Shown: piece by piece, positions 7,787 through 17,266 of the stretch
How positions within the stretch are numbered: the stretch's first letter is position 1
How the letters are laid out: each line of letters starts with the position of its first letter
Assembly (NCBI GenBank): GCA_002483135.1
Contig: DLHI01000007.1
Coordinates: 683,211-747,210 of the forward strand
DNA: 64,000 nt
Source: Hyphomonadaceae bacterium UBA7672
GTDB taxonomy: Bacteria; Pseudomonadota; Alphaproteobacteria; Caulobacterales; Hyphomonadaceae
Reading direction: 5' to 3'
The notes under the pieces: model-generated
Databases searched by the model: none
The model's input: the letters and a program-made list of their open reading frames with translations, nothing else
What the model was told of the DNA's origin: nothing
Position numbers and translations under genes: made by a program

Positions 7787-10153
7787 ATGACGACGACGAA
7801 ACTTGTCAGGGGTGTGAGCGCTGGGGCCTTGGCTGCGCTTACATGGGGAGCGCTCGCGACGCCTGCGATCGCTCAGCAACCTCCCGTCGGTGAAACCGCA
7901 GAGCCCGCTGAAGCAGAGCCTGCTGAACAGGAAGGGGGGTTTGATGTTATCGTCGTAACCGCCCAGCGTCGGGAAGAGGACGCTCAGGACGTCTCGATCT
8001 CGATGACTGTGTTGGGCGGCGAGGATGTCTCCCAGCACTTCCGGACAACCGCCGAGATCGCGCAGGCGGTTCCCAATATCCAGCTGGGATCTCCATCGGG
8101 ATTCGCCATTCCCAGAACGGGTATCCGTGGGGTTTCGCAAGGCGACTTCAACTCGAACGCCACAACGTCGAACATGATATACATCGACGATCTGGCCATG
8201 AACTCCACGATTACCCAGGGCGTCCCGATCTGGGACCTCGATCGCGTGGAGGTGCTTCGCGGGCCTCAAGGCACTCTTTTTGGACGCAACGCAACAGGCG
8301 GCGCAATTCGCTACATCTCGGCCATGCCGACCAGCGAGCCGAGCGGATATGTCGACTTCTCGATGGGCGACAACGACATGCGCCAGACGCGGGCGGCATA
8401 TGGCCGCGCGCTCACGGACACGCTCCGCGGCCGCCTTTCCTACGTGTCATACGATTACGCTGGAGATCTCTACAACGCGATCCTGCGCTCGCGTGAAGGG
8501 CAGTCATCCTACTCTGGCATTCGCGGAATTCTTGAGTGGACGCCGACTGACGATCTTACCTTCACCCTTCGCGCCCAGCGCTTCCTTGGCGACCAGGACG
8601 TCTTCAGCTGGAAGACGACCCCAGGTCTTACCAACTCGCTAGGCAATTTCGGACCCCTGGCAAATGGATTCACCAGCGTTGCAGACATCCAGGCGTCCTT
8701 TGGCTTCCAGAATCTCGGTCCGCCATCCAATTTCACGATTACCGAGAGCGATATCAGCCCGAACGAACACCTTGAACATATTCCGATCTCTCTCAACGTG
8801 GACTACGATCTGGGATGGGCAAAGCTTACGTCGGTGTCGGGTTACCTGACGGCGCGCCGGTCCTTGATCATCGACAACGACGCCACGCCTGCTTCGATCT
8901 TGAACGAATATGACCGCGACTTCGTGCGGCAATGGAGCCAGGAGGTGCGCCTTGCCTCACAAGGGGAAGGTCCGCTCACCTGGATCGCCGGCGCCTTCTA
9001 TATGAAAGAGCGTTTGAAGGCGAGCTACGACTTCGACGCGACTTCTTGGCGGGGCAATCAGGCCGACCTCTTCCCCGATGCAGACACTGTTCTCTACTCC
9101 CGCGGCAGCAACAACCTCACAGAATCGTACGCCGCATTCCTCCACACGACGTACGATATTACGCCCGATCTCAAGCTGACGGCCGCGGTGCGAGCGACGA
9201 ACGAAGAAAAGTCGATTACATATCGCTTCCGGAGCCAGTGGGACTTCCCGACCAACGTTCCGCGTACGATCGGACAGTTCCACGATTTCTTGAGAGCAGT
9301 TGAGACCGGAAACAAGGGGACGCTGCTTGCCGCGGCCAATCCCATTTCGGCGTCAACCACGCGGTCTTGGGACAATGTTTCTTGGAAGCTGGGGCTCGAC
9401 TACAGGATCAACGACACCACGCTGGTCTATGGTCTCATCTCGCGCGGCTTCAAGGGCGGCGCTTTCACGCCTACCGCCAACACGATCGACGGCGTGCTTG
9501 CTCCGGACGGTTCGATCCTCGCGGTAAACCCCGAGATCGTTACCGACTATGAGGCGGGCATCAAGTCGGACATCATCCCAGATCGCCTGCGCGTCAACGC
9601 CAGCGCCTTCTTCTATGACTACCAAGACTATCAGACAAATCAGCTCATACCGGCCCTTGCGGTTCAGGTGCTGAGCAACCTGCCCAAGGCCGAACTCTAC
9701 GGCGCCGAGTTTGAAGTCGTCGCCATCCCCGTCGACAACCTGACCGTCAATCTCGGTCTCGGTCTGCTGCATAGCGAAATCACCGAGTCGACCGATCCTT
9801 CGCTGGTTGGAAACAAGCTTCCGCTTGCTGAGGACATGAACTGGAACGCGATGGTGAAGTACGATTTCGAGACAGAGTGGGGAACGATCACACCTGAGAT
9901 CTCGGCCAAGCACATCGGCAATTACTTCGGGGTCAAGGAGAACCCACGCGAGATGGGCGACTACACCCTGCTGAACGCGCGTGTCGGGTTCGAGAGCGCC
10001 GATGGTCAGTTCTACGGTTCGATCTGGGGCACCAATCTTGACGACACGGTCGTCGTTATCGCTCAGGATGACCCGGATGAGTTCTTCGGCGCCAACCTTG
10101 CCAACGTGAACCAGCACCGTCGCTACGGGATAACGCTAGGCGCACGCTTCTGA
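7787..10153 (+). CDS. TonB-dependent outer-membrane receptor (1)
   Basis: A 788-residue outer-membrane transporter. A signal peptide (MTTTKLVRGVSAGALAALTW to about residue 30, ending ATPAIA) is followed by the TonB box region VIVVTAQRREED, a plug domain (about 60-180, with RVEVLRGPQGTLFGRNATGG) and a long beta-barrel that ends in Phe (GITLGARF), as outer-membrane proteins do. The start is the ATG spaced 6 bases from GGGGAGGTG; the GTG at 7778 lies within that ribosome-binding site. It is the probable entry port for the island's substrate. Motif A copies upstream suggest TetR control. Confidence 0.95.
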   Translation: MTTTKLVRGVSAGALAALTWGALATPAIAQQPPVGETAEPAEAEPAEQEGGFDVIVVTAQRREEDAQDVSISMTVLGGEDVSQHFRTTAEIAQAVPNIQLGSPSGFAIPRTGIRGVSQGDFNSNATTSNMIYIDDLAMNSTITQGVPIWDLDRVEVLRGPQGTLFGRNATGGAIRYISAMPTSEPSGYVDFSMGDNDMRQTRAAYGRALTDTLRGRLSYVSYDYAGDLYNAILRSREGQSSYSGIRGILEWTPTDDLTFTLRAQRFLGDQDVFSWKTTPGLTNSLGNFGPLANGFTSVADIQASFGFQNLGPPSNFTITESDISPNEHLEHIPISLNVDYDLGWAKLTSVSGYLTARRSLIIDNDATPASILNEYDRDFVRQWSQEVRLASQGEGPLTWIAGAFYMKERLKASYDFDATSWRGNQADLFPDADTVLYSRGSNNLTESYAAFLHTTYDITPDLKLTAAVRATNEEKSITYRFRSQWDFPTNVPRTIGQFHDFLRAVETGNKGTLLAAANPISASTTRSWDNVSWKLGLDYRINDTTLVYGLISRGFKGGAFTPTANTIDGVLAPDGSILAVNPEIVTDYEAGIKSDIIPDRLRVNASAFFYDYQDYQTNQLIPALAVQVLSNLPKAELYGAEFEVVAIPVDNLTVNLGLGLLHSEITESTDPSLVGNKLPLAEDMNWNAMVKYDFETEWGTITPEISAKHIGNYFGVKENPREMGDYTLLNARVGFESADGQFYGSIWGTNLDDTVVVIAQDDPDEFFGANLANVNQHRRYGITLGARF

Positions 10154-10183
10154 TCGAGTCCCTCCTCCCCGTGGGAAAACCTA

Positions 10184-10211
10184 GTGCTAGGGCGGTCCAC
10201 CGCCCTAGCAC
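10184..10211 (+). terminator. Hairpin terminator after the TonB receptor
   Basis: Perfect 12-bp stem GTGCTAGGGCGG / CCGCCCTAGCAC with a TCCA loop, 30 bases after the receptor stop. A T-rich tail (attctttctt) follows a few bases later. It separates the receptor from the MFS gene. Confidence 0.85.
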
Positions 10212-10283
10212 ACATTCTTTCTTGGGCTGCGGGCCTGCGTCCTGCGGAATGAGGACTTGATGCGACCGGATCAGGAGTAGGGC

Positions 10284-11555
10284 ATGCCCGTGACAGAGAC
10301 CGCAGCCGTTCGTCTGGGCGGCCTCTATTTCGGCTGGCGTGTCGTTTTTGCCTTGTCGATCTGTGTCGCCGCCCTCGCTGGCGTCGCCATTTCATCCTTC
10401 ATCATGTTTTCAGCGCCGCTCGCGGCGGAGTTCGGCTGGAACCCGGCTGAAACCGGCAGCCTGGTCTCGGCAATGTGGGCCGTCGGCCCTCTTACGCTTA
10501 TCGTCGGCCCATTCGTCTCACGAGCGGGCGCATGGCGTCTGCTTATGTGCGGAATGGCCATCCAGGTTCTCGTTCTCGCCTGTGTGCAGTTTTCGTCGGC
10601 GTTCTGGCACCTCTATGCACTCCGCATGGTCATGGGGGTGGGCAAGATCTTTATCATGACGAGCGCACCCATCATTGTCGCCCGTTGGTTCAAGCGCAGG
10701 TTTGCCACGGCGATGGCTGTCGTCTGGGCCGCGGGTGCGGGCGGTCAGATTATAATGTCGCCGCTCACAGAATGGCTGGTCAATGCGGCTGGGTGGCGGA
10801 TGACAGCCCTGATGCTATCGGGCGGTTTCATCGTCGTCGCGATTGCCGCAGGCCTCTGCGCGCGTGGTCCTGCGTCTCCAGAGTCTGGTGGTGGTTCGAA
10901 GGACTATCTGAAAGCCGAGTTCGCACCCGAGCCCGGAGTTGACGAAACCGAGCCTCTAACGGAACGGTGGATAGACACCGTCCGATCCCTCAACTGGTTC
11001 ACGGTGACGCTGATGGCCATCGCGGTCATCGGCGGGGGGATGTCGAGCATCGCCTTCCAGTCCCAGTCGCAGGCCATCTTCGAGAGCATGGCGATCACGT
11101 CTGGCAATGCGGCATTGCTCCTCAGTCTGTTCGCCTTCCTAGCCCTGATCGGCTCACTGCTGACAGGTTACCTCCTTGACCGGATGCAAGGTCCCGCCAA
11201 CAGCCTCATTGTCACCGCCGCGATTGCGGTGGGCTTGCTGGCGCTTCACCTGGCGTCGGGGTCAGGGGACTTCATGCTCGCCGCAGTTGCATCTGCAGCG
11301 TTGGGTTATGGGTTCGGTGCAGGCGAGGTCCTCTGGATCACCCTGTTCAAGCGTCAGTTCGGTTCCCGTGCATTCGCCACCACCTACGGCTTCTTTTATC
11401 TCAGCTTCCAGATCGGAATGGGAGCCGGCGGCGGGGTTGGCGGATGGAGTTTCCAGACACTCGGGATATCGGGCTTCGCAGCGGTTGCAGCACTCCTCTA
11501 CATTCCCGCGGCAGTTTTCAGCTTGTGGCGCCCGCGCGGTCTGGTCGCTCGCTGA
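10284..11555 (+). CDS. MFS transporter, OFA/monocarboxylate-like (1)
   Basis: A 423-residue inner-membrane carrier with about twelve hydrophobic segments. It belongs with the two other carriers in this window: all start GLYFGWRVV/GVYYGWRIV, then SSFIMFSAPLAAEFGW, and share ARWFKRRF-type loops and GAGEVLWITLFKRQFG. That architecture resembles oxalate:formate antiporter and monocarboxylate carriers of the major facilitator superfamily. It probably moves an organic acid or similar metabolite of the pathway. It is followed by a VOC gene on the same strand. Confidence 0.9.
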   Translation: MPVTETAAVRLGGLYFGWRVVFALSICVAALAGVAISSFIMFSAPLAAEFGWNPAETGSLVSAMWAVGPLTLIVGPFVSRAGAWRLLMCGMAIQVLVLACVQFSSAFWHLYALRMVMGVGKIFIMTSAPIIVARWFKRRFATAMAVVWAAGAGGQIIMSPLTEWLVNAAGWRMTALMLSGGFIVVAIAAGLCARGPASPESGGGSKDYLKAEFAPEPGVDETEPLTERWIDTVRSLNWFTVTLMAIAVIGGGMSSIAFQSQSQAIFESMAITSGNAALLLSLFAFLALIGSLLTGYLLDRMQGPANSLIVTAAIAVGLLALHLASGSGDFMLAAVASAALGYGFGAGEVLWITLFKRQFGSRAFATTYGFFYLSFQIGMGAGGGVGGWSFQTLGISGFAAVAALLYIPAAVFSLWRPRGLVAR

Positions 11556-11627
11556 CAGCAATGGGAACACACTAGGGATTCCACCACGGATTTCCTCCAT
11601 CCACGAGATCTTCTGGAGTTGTCGCTT

Positions 11628-12146
11628 ATGACCAGACGTCTTGGACCCATCATGCAGGTCGCTTACGTCATCGCGGATCTTGATGAGGCAATAGCGCACT
11701 GGACACGGCGTCTTGGAGTCGGGCCCTTTTTTGTCCGGCGTGAAATCAGCTATCCACTTGCAACCTACCGGGGCGAGCCCTCCCATCCAGTCCTGAGCCT
11801 CGCCTTTGCATATTCGGGCGAGCTAAACATCGAACTGATGCAGCAGCACACCACTGACCCCTCGGTCTTTCGCGAACACGTGAACGCACACGGATATGGG
11901 CTACAGCATGTCGGCGTGCTCAGTGACAATCTTGAAGCCGATACGGCCTATCTTTCTTCCCAGGGCATCGGTCTCCTCCAGCGCCTGGTGAACCCTTCCG
12001 GGATCGAGACGCGCTTCTATGACACCGAGCATCATCCCGGTGCGATGCTCGAGCTGATCCAGCGAAGCCCGGCAGTAGAAGCGAGTTTTGCTCGCATGAA
12101 GGCTGCCGCACGGGCATGGGACGGGATCGCGCCCATCGCGGAATGA
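11628..12146 (+). CDS. VOC (glyoxalase/bleomycin-resistance fold) protein (1)
   Basis: A 172-residue metalloprotein of the vicinal oxygen chelate superfamily. It has two beta-alpha-beta-beta-beta modules: RLGPIMQVAYVIADLDEAI opens the first, GLQHVGVLSDNLEAD the second. Likely metal ligands are Gln10, Glu69 (NIEL), His94 (LQHVG) and Glu142 (MLELI). It is closest to the VOC protein at 39816 (same MQxAYVxADLD and LQHVGVLSD). The ATG is preferred over the TTG at 11619 because GGAG lies 9 bases before it. Reaction unknown; epimerase, lyase or dioxygenase are all possible. Confidence 0.88.
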   Translation: MTRRLGPIMQVAYVIADLDEAIAHWTRRLGVGPFFVRREISYPLATYRGEPSHPVLSLAFAYSGELNIELMQQHTTDPSVFREHVNAHGYGLQHVGVLSDNLEADTAYLSSQGIGLLQRLVNPSGIETRFYDTEHHPGAMLELIQRSPAVEASFARMKAAARAWDGIAPIAE

Positions 12147-12248
12147 AAGCTGACGTTCTAGTCGATCCAATCTCGCTTCCGTCACGCCGGTATTGAGACG
12201 TTCTTGAATGCGCCAGCTGCTTGAAAGCCGGGCAGACTTCCAATAGAA

Positions 12249-12268
12249 TCTGACGTTAGTACAATTTT
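12249..12268 (+). promoter_or_regulatory. Operator-like motif A, site 4
   Basis: Reads TCTGACGTTAGTACAATTTT, 168 bases upstream of the GMC oxidoreductase start. A weaker related string (TGACGTTCTAGTCGATCCAA) lies about 100 bases earlier at 12151. Confidence 0.6.
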
Positions 12269-12435
12269 GGCGCTGAGATCCGCGTGTGCGTTGCGCGGCC
12301 GCAGGAAGGATCATCCCATATGAAGGTCCGGAGCCTTCGAATGCCCGGGATCGCCATCGGAATCTTCCCAGCAGTGAGTACCGCAGCGTGCCTCCTGAAG
12401 GAGAGGCGCGCCGACAATTGTTCAGGTCGATCGAT

Positions 12436-14079
12436 ATGAGCGGGACAGGGGACGCTTTCTACGACATCGTCATCGTGGGGGCGGGATCGGCCGGCTGCGT
12501 GCTTGCCAACCGCCTCACGCGGGGCGGTAAGCTCAAAGTCCTGCTTCTTGAGGCGGGCGGATGGGACTGGAATCCACTGATCGCGATTCCACCAGGCGCA
12601 CGCGTGCTCTCACAGCACCAGATGTATGAATGGGGTGATCAATCCGAACCCGATCCACAGCTGGACGGCCGGCGAATGGCGATCCCCCATGGCCGGGTTG
12701 TCGGAGGGTCTTCATCCATCAATTACATGGCGCATGTGCGCGGCAAGCCGGCCGCATACAATGCTTGGGAAGCGGAGGGCGCGCACGGCTGGGGATACAA
12801 GGATGTACTACCCTTCTTCAAAGAGATCGAAACATGGCGCGGAAACGACCTCGACCGGGGGCGGTCGGGCGAACTGGGAGCCGATGAAGCGCCACTCAAC
12901 GACCCGATCTATCAGGCATGGCTAAGCGCCCTTGGCAGGCTGAGCCACCGAGTGACGCCTGACTACAATTCAGATCCAGAGACTGGATTTGGTCCAGCTC
13001 AGTACACTGTGCGTGAAGGCAGGCGCGCCTCCGCTGCGTGGGCATTTTTGCGGCCTGCCTTGAAGAGACCAAACCTGACCGTGCGGACGCGTGCTTTCGT
13101 CCGGAAGGTCCTGTTTGAAGGTCGCCGCGCGATTGGCGTCGAATACGAACACCGCGGAAAAGTGAAGCGGGCGCGGGGTGCGCAGCGAATCGTCCTCTGT
13201 CTTGGCGGTGTAAACACGCCACATCTTCTCATGCTATCCGGAATAGGGCCGGCCGGGCACCTTGCCGAGTTTGGCGTTGAACCGATCGTGGACTTGCCGG
13301 TCGGAAAGAACCTTGAGGATCACCTCGGGTTTCCTCTGTTCTGGACGCGCCGCTCGCCGGGCGCATTCCACAGGCTGTTGCGCCTCGACCGGATAGCAGT
13401 TGCCATGCTCCGCGCGTATTTCCTGCGCACCGGTCCCGCGACGCGCCCACCCGCCGCCATCCTCGGCTTCTTGAAATCCTCGCCCCAGGTGCGCGATGTT
13501 GATCTTGAATTGATCCTGTCGCCGGTGCCGGCCCAAGTCGACTTCTGGTTTCCAGGCATCAGAAAGCCCTATCAGGATGGTTATGCTCTCAGGGTCTGGC
13601 TGCTGGGGCAGAAGAGCAGGGGAGAAGTGCTCCTCAGATCGCCAAGACCCGCGGACAGACCGCGCATCGTCTACAACTCTCTCACCCATCCTGACGATCT
13701 AGCCATCCTCCGTGAAGGTTTCCGCAAGGCCTGGTCGATTGGAACATCGCCAGAGCTGTCGGATTTTCGTCTTCCCAATGATTCGACGCCACTCAAGCGC
13801 TGGGAGAATGACGAGATCGACCAGTTCATCCGCGCCAATGCCTATCAGATGTATCATCCTGCCTGCACATGCCGGATGGGAGCGGAGGGCAACTCAGTAC
13901 TCGATTCCAATCTCAACGTTCGCGGCGTTGAGAGGCTCAGCGTGGTCGACGCCTCGGCAATGCCTCACCTGCCGTCGGGAGGGCCGAACCTCGTCGTTAT
14001 GATGATGGCGGCGAAGGCCGCGGCCGCGTGGTCGAATACCCAACGCCCAGAAATTTCGCCAACGACAGGGAATATCTGA
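12436..14079 (+). CDS. GMC-family FAD oxidoreductase (1)
   Basis: A 547-residue flavoprotein of the glucose-methanol-choline family, oxidising an alcohol to a carbonyl. The dinucleotide fold VIVGAGSAGCVLANRL is at about residues 13-28, the GMC signature PHGRVVGGSSSINYM at about 85-99, and the C-terminal catalytic His in YHPACTCRMG with the second-ligand region GGPNLVVMM. The start is the ATG giving MSGTGDAFYDIV; the 50 codons before it are not family-like. It is a paralogue of the GMC genes at 34495 and 44951. The stop TGA touches the ATG of the next gene, so the two are coupled. Confidence 0.93.
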   Translation: MSGTGDAFYDIVIVGAGSAGCVLANRLTRGGKLKVLLLEAGGWDWNPLIAIPPGARVLSQHQMYEWGDQSEPDPQLDGRRMAIPHGRVVGGSSSINYMAHVRGKPAAYNAWEAEGAHGWGYKDVLPFFKEIETWRGNDLDRGRSGELGADEAPLNDPIYQAWLSALGRLSHRVTPDYNSDPETGFGPAQYTVREGRRASAAWAFLRPALKRPNLTVRTRAFVRKVLFEGRRAIGVEYEHRGKVKRARGAQRIVLCLGGVNTPHLLMLSGIGPAGHLAEFGVEPIVDLPVGKNLEDHLGFPLFWTRRSPGAFHRLLRLDRIAVAMLRAYFLRTGPATRPPAAILGFLKSSPQVRDVDLELILSPVPAQVDFWFPGIRKPYQDGYALRVWLLGQKSRGEVLLRSPRPADRPRIVYNSLTHPDDLAILREGFRKAWSIGTSPELSDFRLPNDSTPLKRWENDEIDQFIRANAYQMYHPACTCRMGAEGNSVLDSNLNVRGVERLSVVDASAMPHLPSGGPNLVVMMMAAKAAAAWSNTQRPEISPTTGNI

Positions 14080-14964
14080 ATGAGCACTGAGCAATTGCGT
14101 TCCGGTCCGCGCGAACTCTGGTTGCCCGTCACCGATAGTATGCGTTTGTACGTACGCGACTATTCGCCTCGCGGCCCTTCATCAGGCGTTCCTGTCGTCT
14201 GCCTGCACGGCTACTGGCGAACCTCGCGTGACTTCGAGGAACTCGCGGATCATCTCACTGCGTCACGCCGTGTTGTTCTCGTCGATCTGCGTGGTCGCGG
14301 GCAGTCGGATCGTTCCTCGGACGTCGCCGACTACGCATTCGAGCGCCTGGTCGATGACGTAAAGCTCCTGCACTCGGCGCTTCGAACAGGGCCTTTCGTC
14401 ATAGCCGGGACCGCATTGGGCGCGCAGATCGGGATGTGGCTGGCCGCCAACGAACCCGGGCTCATCGCTGGACTTGTGCTCAACGACTCCGGCCCGGAAA
14501 GCAGCTCTGGGACCAACAAGACGATGGCGGCGTTCTCGGGCGGGGAAGAATGCACCTTCGAGGAAGCAGTCGACCGCGTCCGGAGGCAATACGAACCCCA
14601 GTGCCCTCGCTTTGGGGCCGAGGACTGGGTGCGCATGATGCTCAGAGCATACCGTCGCCTCGACACCGGCGACTACGTTCGGGACTTTGACCAGCTGACG
14701 AACGTCGATCTCGTGCGGGTGAAGAAGCTCTTCCCCACATTCTGGGGTGAGTACGAGAAGATCGGCGTACCCATGGCGCTCCTACGTGGCGAAAACTCCG
14801 GGTTCATGACAGCCGAAATCGCTCAACGCATGGTCGAACGAAATCCCAATCTCCAACTAACGACGATTCCTGGTGTTGGGCATCCAGTGTTTCTCTATGA
14901 GCCCGAAGCCTTCACTGCGATTGATGCTCTGCTCGCGCGTGTGGACGCCCGGCACGCCGGCTGA
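14080..14964 (+). CDS. Alpha/beta-hydrolase-fold protein lacking the nucleophile Ser
   Basis: A 294-residue alpha/beta-hydrolase fold. The oxyanion-hole motif CLHGYW (41-46) and VDLRGRGQSD (68-77) are standard. The nucleophile elbow reads AGTALG (109-114) with Ala112 where Ser is expected, encoded by GCA, one base from the Ser codon TCA. The usual acid position reads RGENSG (Gly241 rather than Asp). The base His268 is kept in PGVGHPVF. As read it should not work as a classical esterase; it could be a binding or lyase-like variant, or a recently inactivated enzyme. It is translationally coupled to the GMC oxidoreductase. Confidence 0.88.
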   Translation: MSTEQLRSGPRELWLPVTDSMRLYVRDYSPRGPSSGVPVVCLHGYWRTSRDFEELADHLTASRRVVLVDLRGRGQSDRSSDVADYAFERLVDDVKLLHSALRTGPFVIAGTALGAQIGMWLAANEPGLIAGLVLNDSGPESSSGTNKTMAAFSGGEECTFEEAVDRVRRQYEPQCPRFGAEDWVRMMLRAYRRLDTGDYVRDFDQLTNVDLVRVKKLFPTFWGEYEKIGVPMALLRGENSGFMTAEIAQRMVERNPNLQLTTIPGVGHPVFLYEPEAFTAIDALLARVDARHAG

Positions 14965-15036
14965 ATTGGGCGTGGCCGATTGAGTTGATGGAGCGGACAA
15001 CTTCAATGGCTGACAGGGCGCCGCGTCACATCCGCT

Positions 15037-16317
15037 TCAGGTGCTTCTGCTTACTCTTCCGGAGTCACTCAGCGCGAACACGATGCAGAGTATCGCGGCC
15101 GGCGCGTACATGATGGAAAGGGCGGAGAGGAAGCCGGGGTTTGCTCCCTGATCGAGGCTGAGCCCCCCGAGGAAACCTCCTGTGGCGTAGCCGGCCTGCA
15201 GGGCGAGATAGAAGCCTCCATAGGTCCACGCAAAGACACGGTCCCCGAAGCGGCGCTTCACGAGTGTGATCCAGAGTACTTCCCCGCCGCCAATCATGAA
15301 GCCGGTGGCGACGGCTGCTGCTGCGGCGAGGACATACTGCCCTGGCTGGATCAGCGCATAGCTACCGAATCCCAGAAGTAGCGCGAGTACGATGACTCCG
15401 CTGCAAACCAGCGCTGGCATACGATCGAGCATCCAGCCGATAACCAGCGAGCCCGCAAAGGCCGCCCCCGCAGTGGTCGCCACAAGTCCCGCGGCAGAAG
15501 CTGATGAAAACCCAGCCTTCTCCAGTACGGTGGGTTGCTGCGATAGAATCGCTATCGCGGCCATGCTGGCGCCCAATACGGCGACGATCATGGCAGCTGC
15601 CGGCAGAAGTGGGATGGACCGGAGAGCATGGCGCAAAGGCACCGTCACCGAACGATCGTCCGAAGTAGATTCGACCTTGCTCGATGGTGACCCGTCCCTG
15701 CCGATGCCCAGAGCCTGTGGTGACGCAGCGCGACCGCGCAGCAGCAATGCCACACCGACGATGACAAAGACGCCGAGCGCAAGGATCAGGGATGCGTTGC
15801 GCCAGCCGAGCATTGCGTTCAAGGCTTCAGTCGCGGGCGCCAGGGCAAGGCCGCCAGCTGAACTGCCCGCCCAGACGATCGCGACGGCCGTTGAAAAGCG
15901 GGTGTCGAACCAGCGTCCCACGATTGCGGGGATCGACGCCATGATGAGGACCTTGCCGACCCCCATCAGCAAACGAAGTCCGTACAGCTGCCAAAATGCT
16001 CCAATCGCGCCGAGCGAGAGGAGCGCTAGCGCCTGGATGCACAGCCCCGCCAGAACAAGCCGCCAAGGCTCTATTCTTTGCAAGAGGAACGGCATGCTAA
16101 GTGCGAAGGGCGCGGCCACCCACATTGCCGACACGATGCTGCCGGTCTGACTCGCTGACCATCCGAACTCCTCTGCCAGGGGAGCGGAAAACATGATGAA
16201 GGCGTAGAGGGCCACACCAAACAGCGCGGTCGTCGTGAGAAATAGCGCAGCTACGATGCGCCACCCGTAATAGACTCCGCCGGATATCGGTCCGCCAACC
16301 GGTTGTGACTGATTCAT
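15037..16317 (-). CDS. MFS transporter, OFA/monocarboxylate-like (2)
   Basis: A 426-residue twelve-helix carrier, paralogous to those at 10284 and 36962. It begins MNQSQPVGGPISGGVYYGWR and keeps FIMFSAPLAEEFGWSASQTG, GRWFDTRFSTAVAIVWAG and GGGEVLWITLVKRRFGDRVF. It lies on the opposite strand to the GMC-hydrolase pair and converges with it. It probably transports a pathway intermediate or substrate across the inner membrane. No motif A, B or C copy was seen before it. Confidence 0.9.
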   Translation of the reverse strand: MNQSQPVGGPISGGVYYGWRIVAALFLTTTALFGVALYAFIMFSAPLAEEFGWSASQTGSIVSAMWVAAPFALSMPFLLQRIEPWRLVLAGLCIQALALLSLGAIGAFWQLYGLRLLMGVGKVLIMASIPAIVGRWFDTRFSTAVAIVWAGSSAGGLALAPATEALNAMLGWRNASLILALGVFVIVGVALLLRGRAASPQALGIGRDGSPSSKVESTSDDRSVTVPLRHALRSIPLLPAAAMIVAVLGASMAAIAILSQQPTVLEKAGFSSASAAGLVATTAGAAFAGSLVIGWMLDRMPALVCSGVIVLALLLGFGSYALIQPGQYVLAAAAAVATGFMIGGGEVLWITLVKRRFGDRVFAWTYGGFYLALQAGYATGGFLGGLSLDQGANPGFLSALSIMYAPAAILCIVFALSDSGRVSRST

Positions 16318-16444
16318 GTGCCGCTATGCCCCCAAGCTGTGCGGCAACACCGCATCGACCTTGTCCAAATTTCGTCCAGCGGCCAGCATCCGCCGGTAAC
16401 GCAACGGCGTGCGCCATCGCCCCGAACGGGATCATAGAGCGGGG

Positions 16445-17224
16445 TCATGATCGAAGATAAATCGGGGCTGCATGCGGGGCTTCGCTTGCGCCTCCGTCGA
16501 TCACCAACTCAGTCCCGATGACGAATGCCGATGCGTCCGATGCGAGATAGACGACCGCCTCGGCGACCTCCTCGGGAAGTCCCAGCCGTCCAGCCGGAAC
16601 AAAGGACCTCAGCCGCTCCATGTGTTTTTCAAGATCAGCGGGGTCCTTTCGATATCGTGCGAAAATCGGCGTATCGATCGGGCCAGGGGCAATCGCATTG
16701 ACGCGAATTTGTCTGTGTATCAGATCGGCCGAAAACCCACGCGCAAAAACCCGGACAGCTGCCTTCGCCGCGCTGTACATCGACGTGCCAGGCGCCCCAC
16801 CATAGGGTGCAATCGACGAGTTGAGGACGATTGAACCGCCCGGTCCCATGAGCCGCGAGAGTTCCTGGACGAGAAAGAAGGTGCCTTTTACGTTGGTATC
16901 GAAAATCCGGTCAAAGTGCTCCTCGGTTGCATCTTCGACAGAAGCCGGTCCGCCAACGCCAGCGTTAAGAAAGGCGATGTCGAGCCGTCCAAAACGTTCG
17001 AGAATCGTCTGGGACACACGCACGTTGTCGGCTCGAACGGCATGGTCGGCGCATATCGATGTTGCGCGACCGCCAAGTTCGGCTTCCGCTTCCAAGAGCG
17101 TGCGGGAATCGCGCCCCGTAATGATTACCTGAGCGCCTTCCCGAACAAAGGCGTGCGCCGTCGCAAGCCCAATGCCGCTGCTGCCTCCGGTGACCAGCCC
17201 AATTTTGTCGCGCAGCCGGCTCAT
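16445..17224 (-). CDS. Short-chain dehydrogenase/reductase
   Basis: A 259-residue classical SDR. TGGSSGIG (12-19) binds NAD(P), FLNAGVGG carries the NAG motif, LNSSIAPYG the catalytic Ser region and YSAAKAAVRVF the Tyr-xxx-Lys pair. The C-terminus has the usual PEEVAEAVVYLASDASAFV and DGG. GGAGG plus a second AGG precede the ATG. It lies directly after the kinase on the same strand (42 bases apart), so it may oxidise or reduce the product of the kinase-aminotransferase pair. Confidence 0.92.
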   Translation of the reverse strand: MSRLRDKIGLVTGGSSGIGLATAHAFVREGAQVIITGRDSRTLLEAEAELGGRATSICADHAVRADNVRVSQTILERFGRLDIAFLNAGVGGPASVEDATEEHFDRIFDTNVKGTFFLVQELSRLMGPGGSIVLNSSIAPYGGAPGTSMYSAAKAAVRVFARGFSADLIHRQIRVNAIAPGPIDTPIFARYRKDPADLEKHMERLRSFVPAGRLGLPEEVAEAVVYLASDASAFVIGTELVIDGGASEAPHAAPIYLRS

Positions 17225-17266
17225 GACGTTCCTACCTCCAAAGTCGCAGACGCGTCCGTTCAGCGA

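Noticed and set aside
12151..12172. TGACGTTCTAGTCGATCCAA as a further motif A copy
   Set aside because: It needs a two-base insertion in the core and overlaps the start of a gap already carrying a better copy at 12249.
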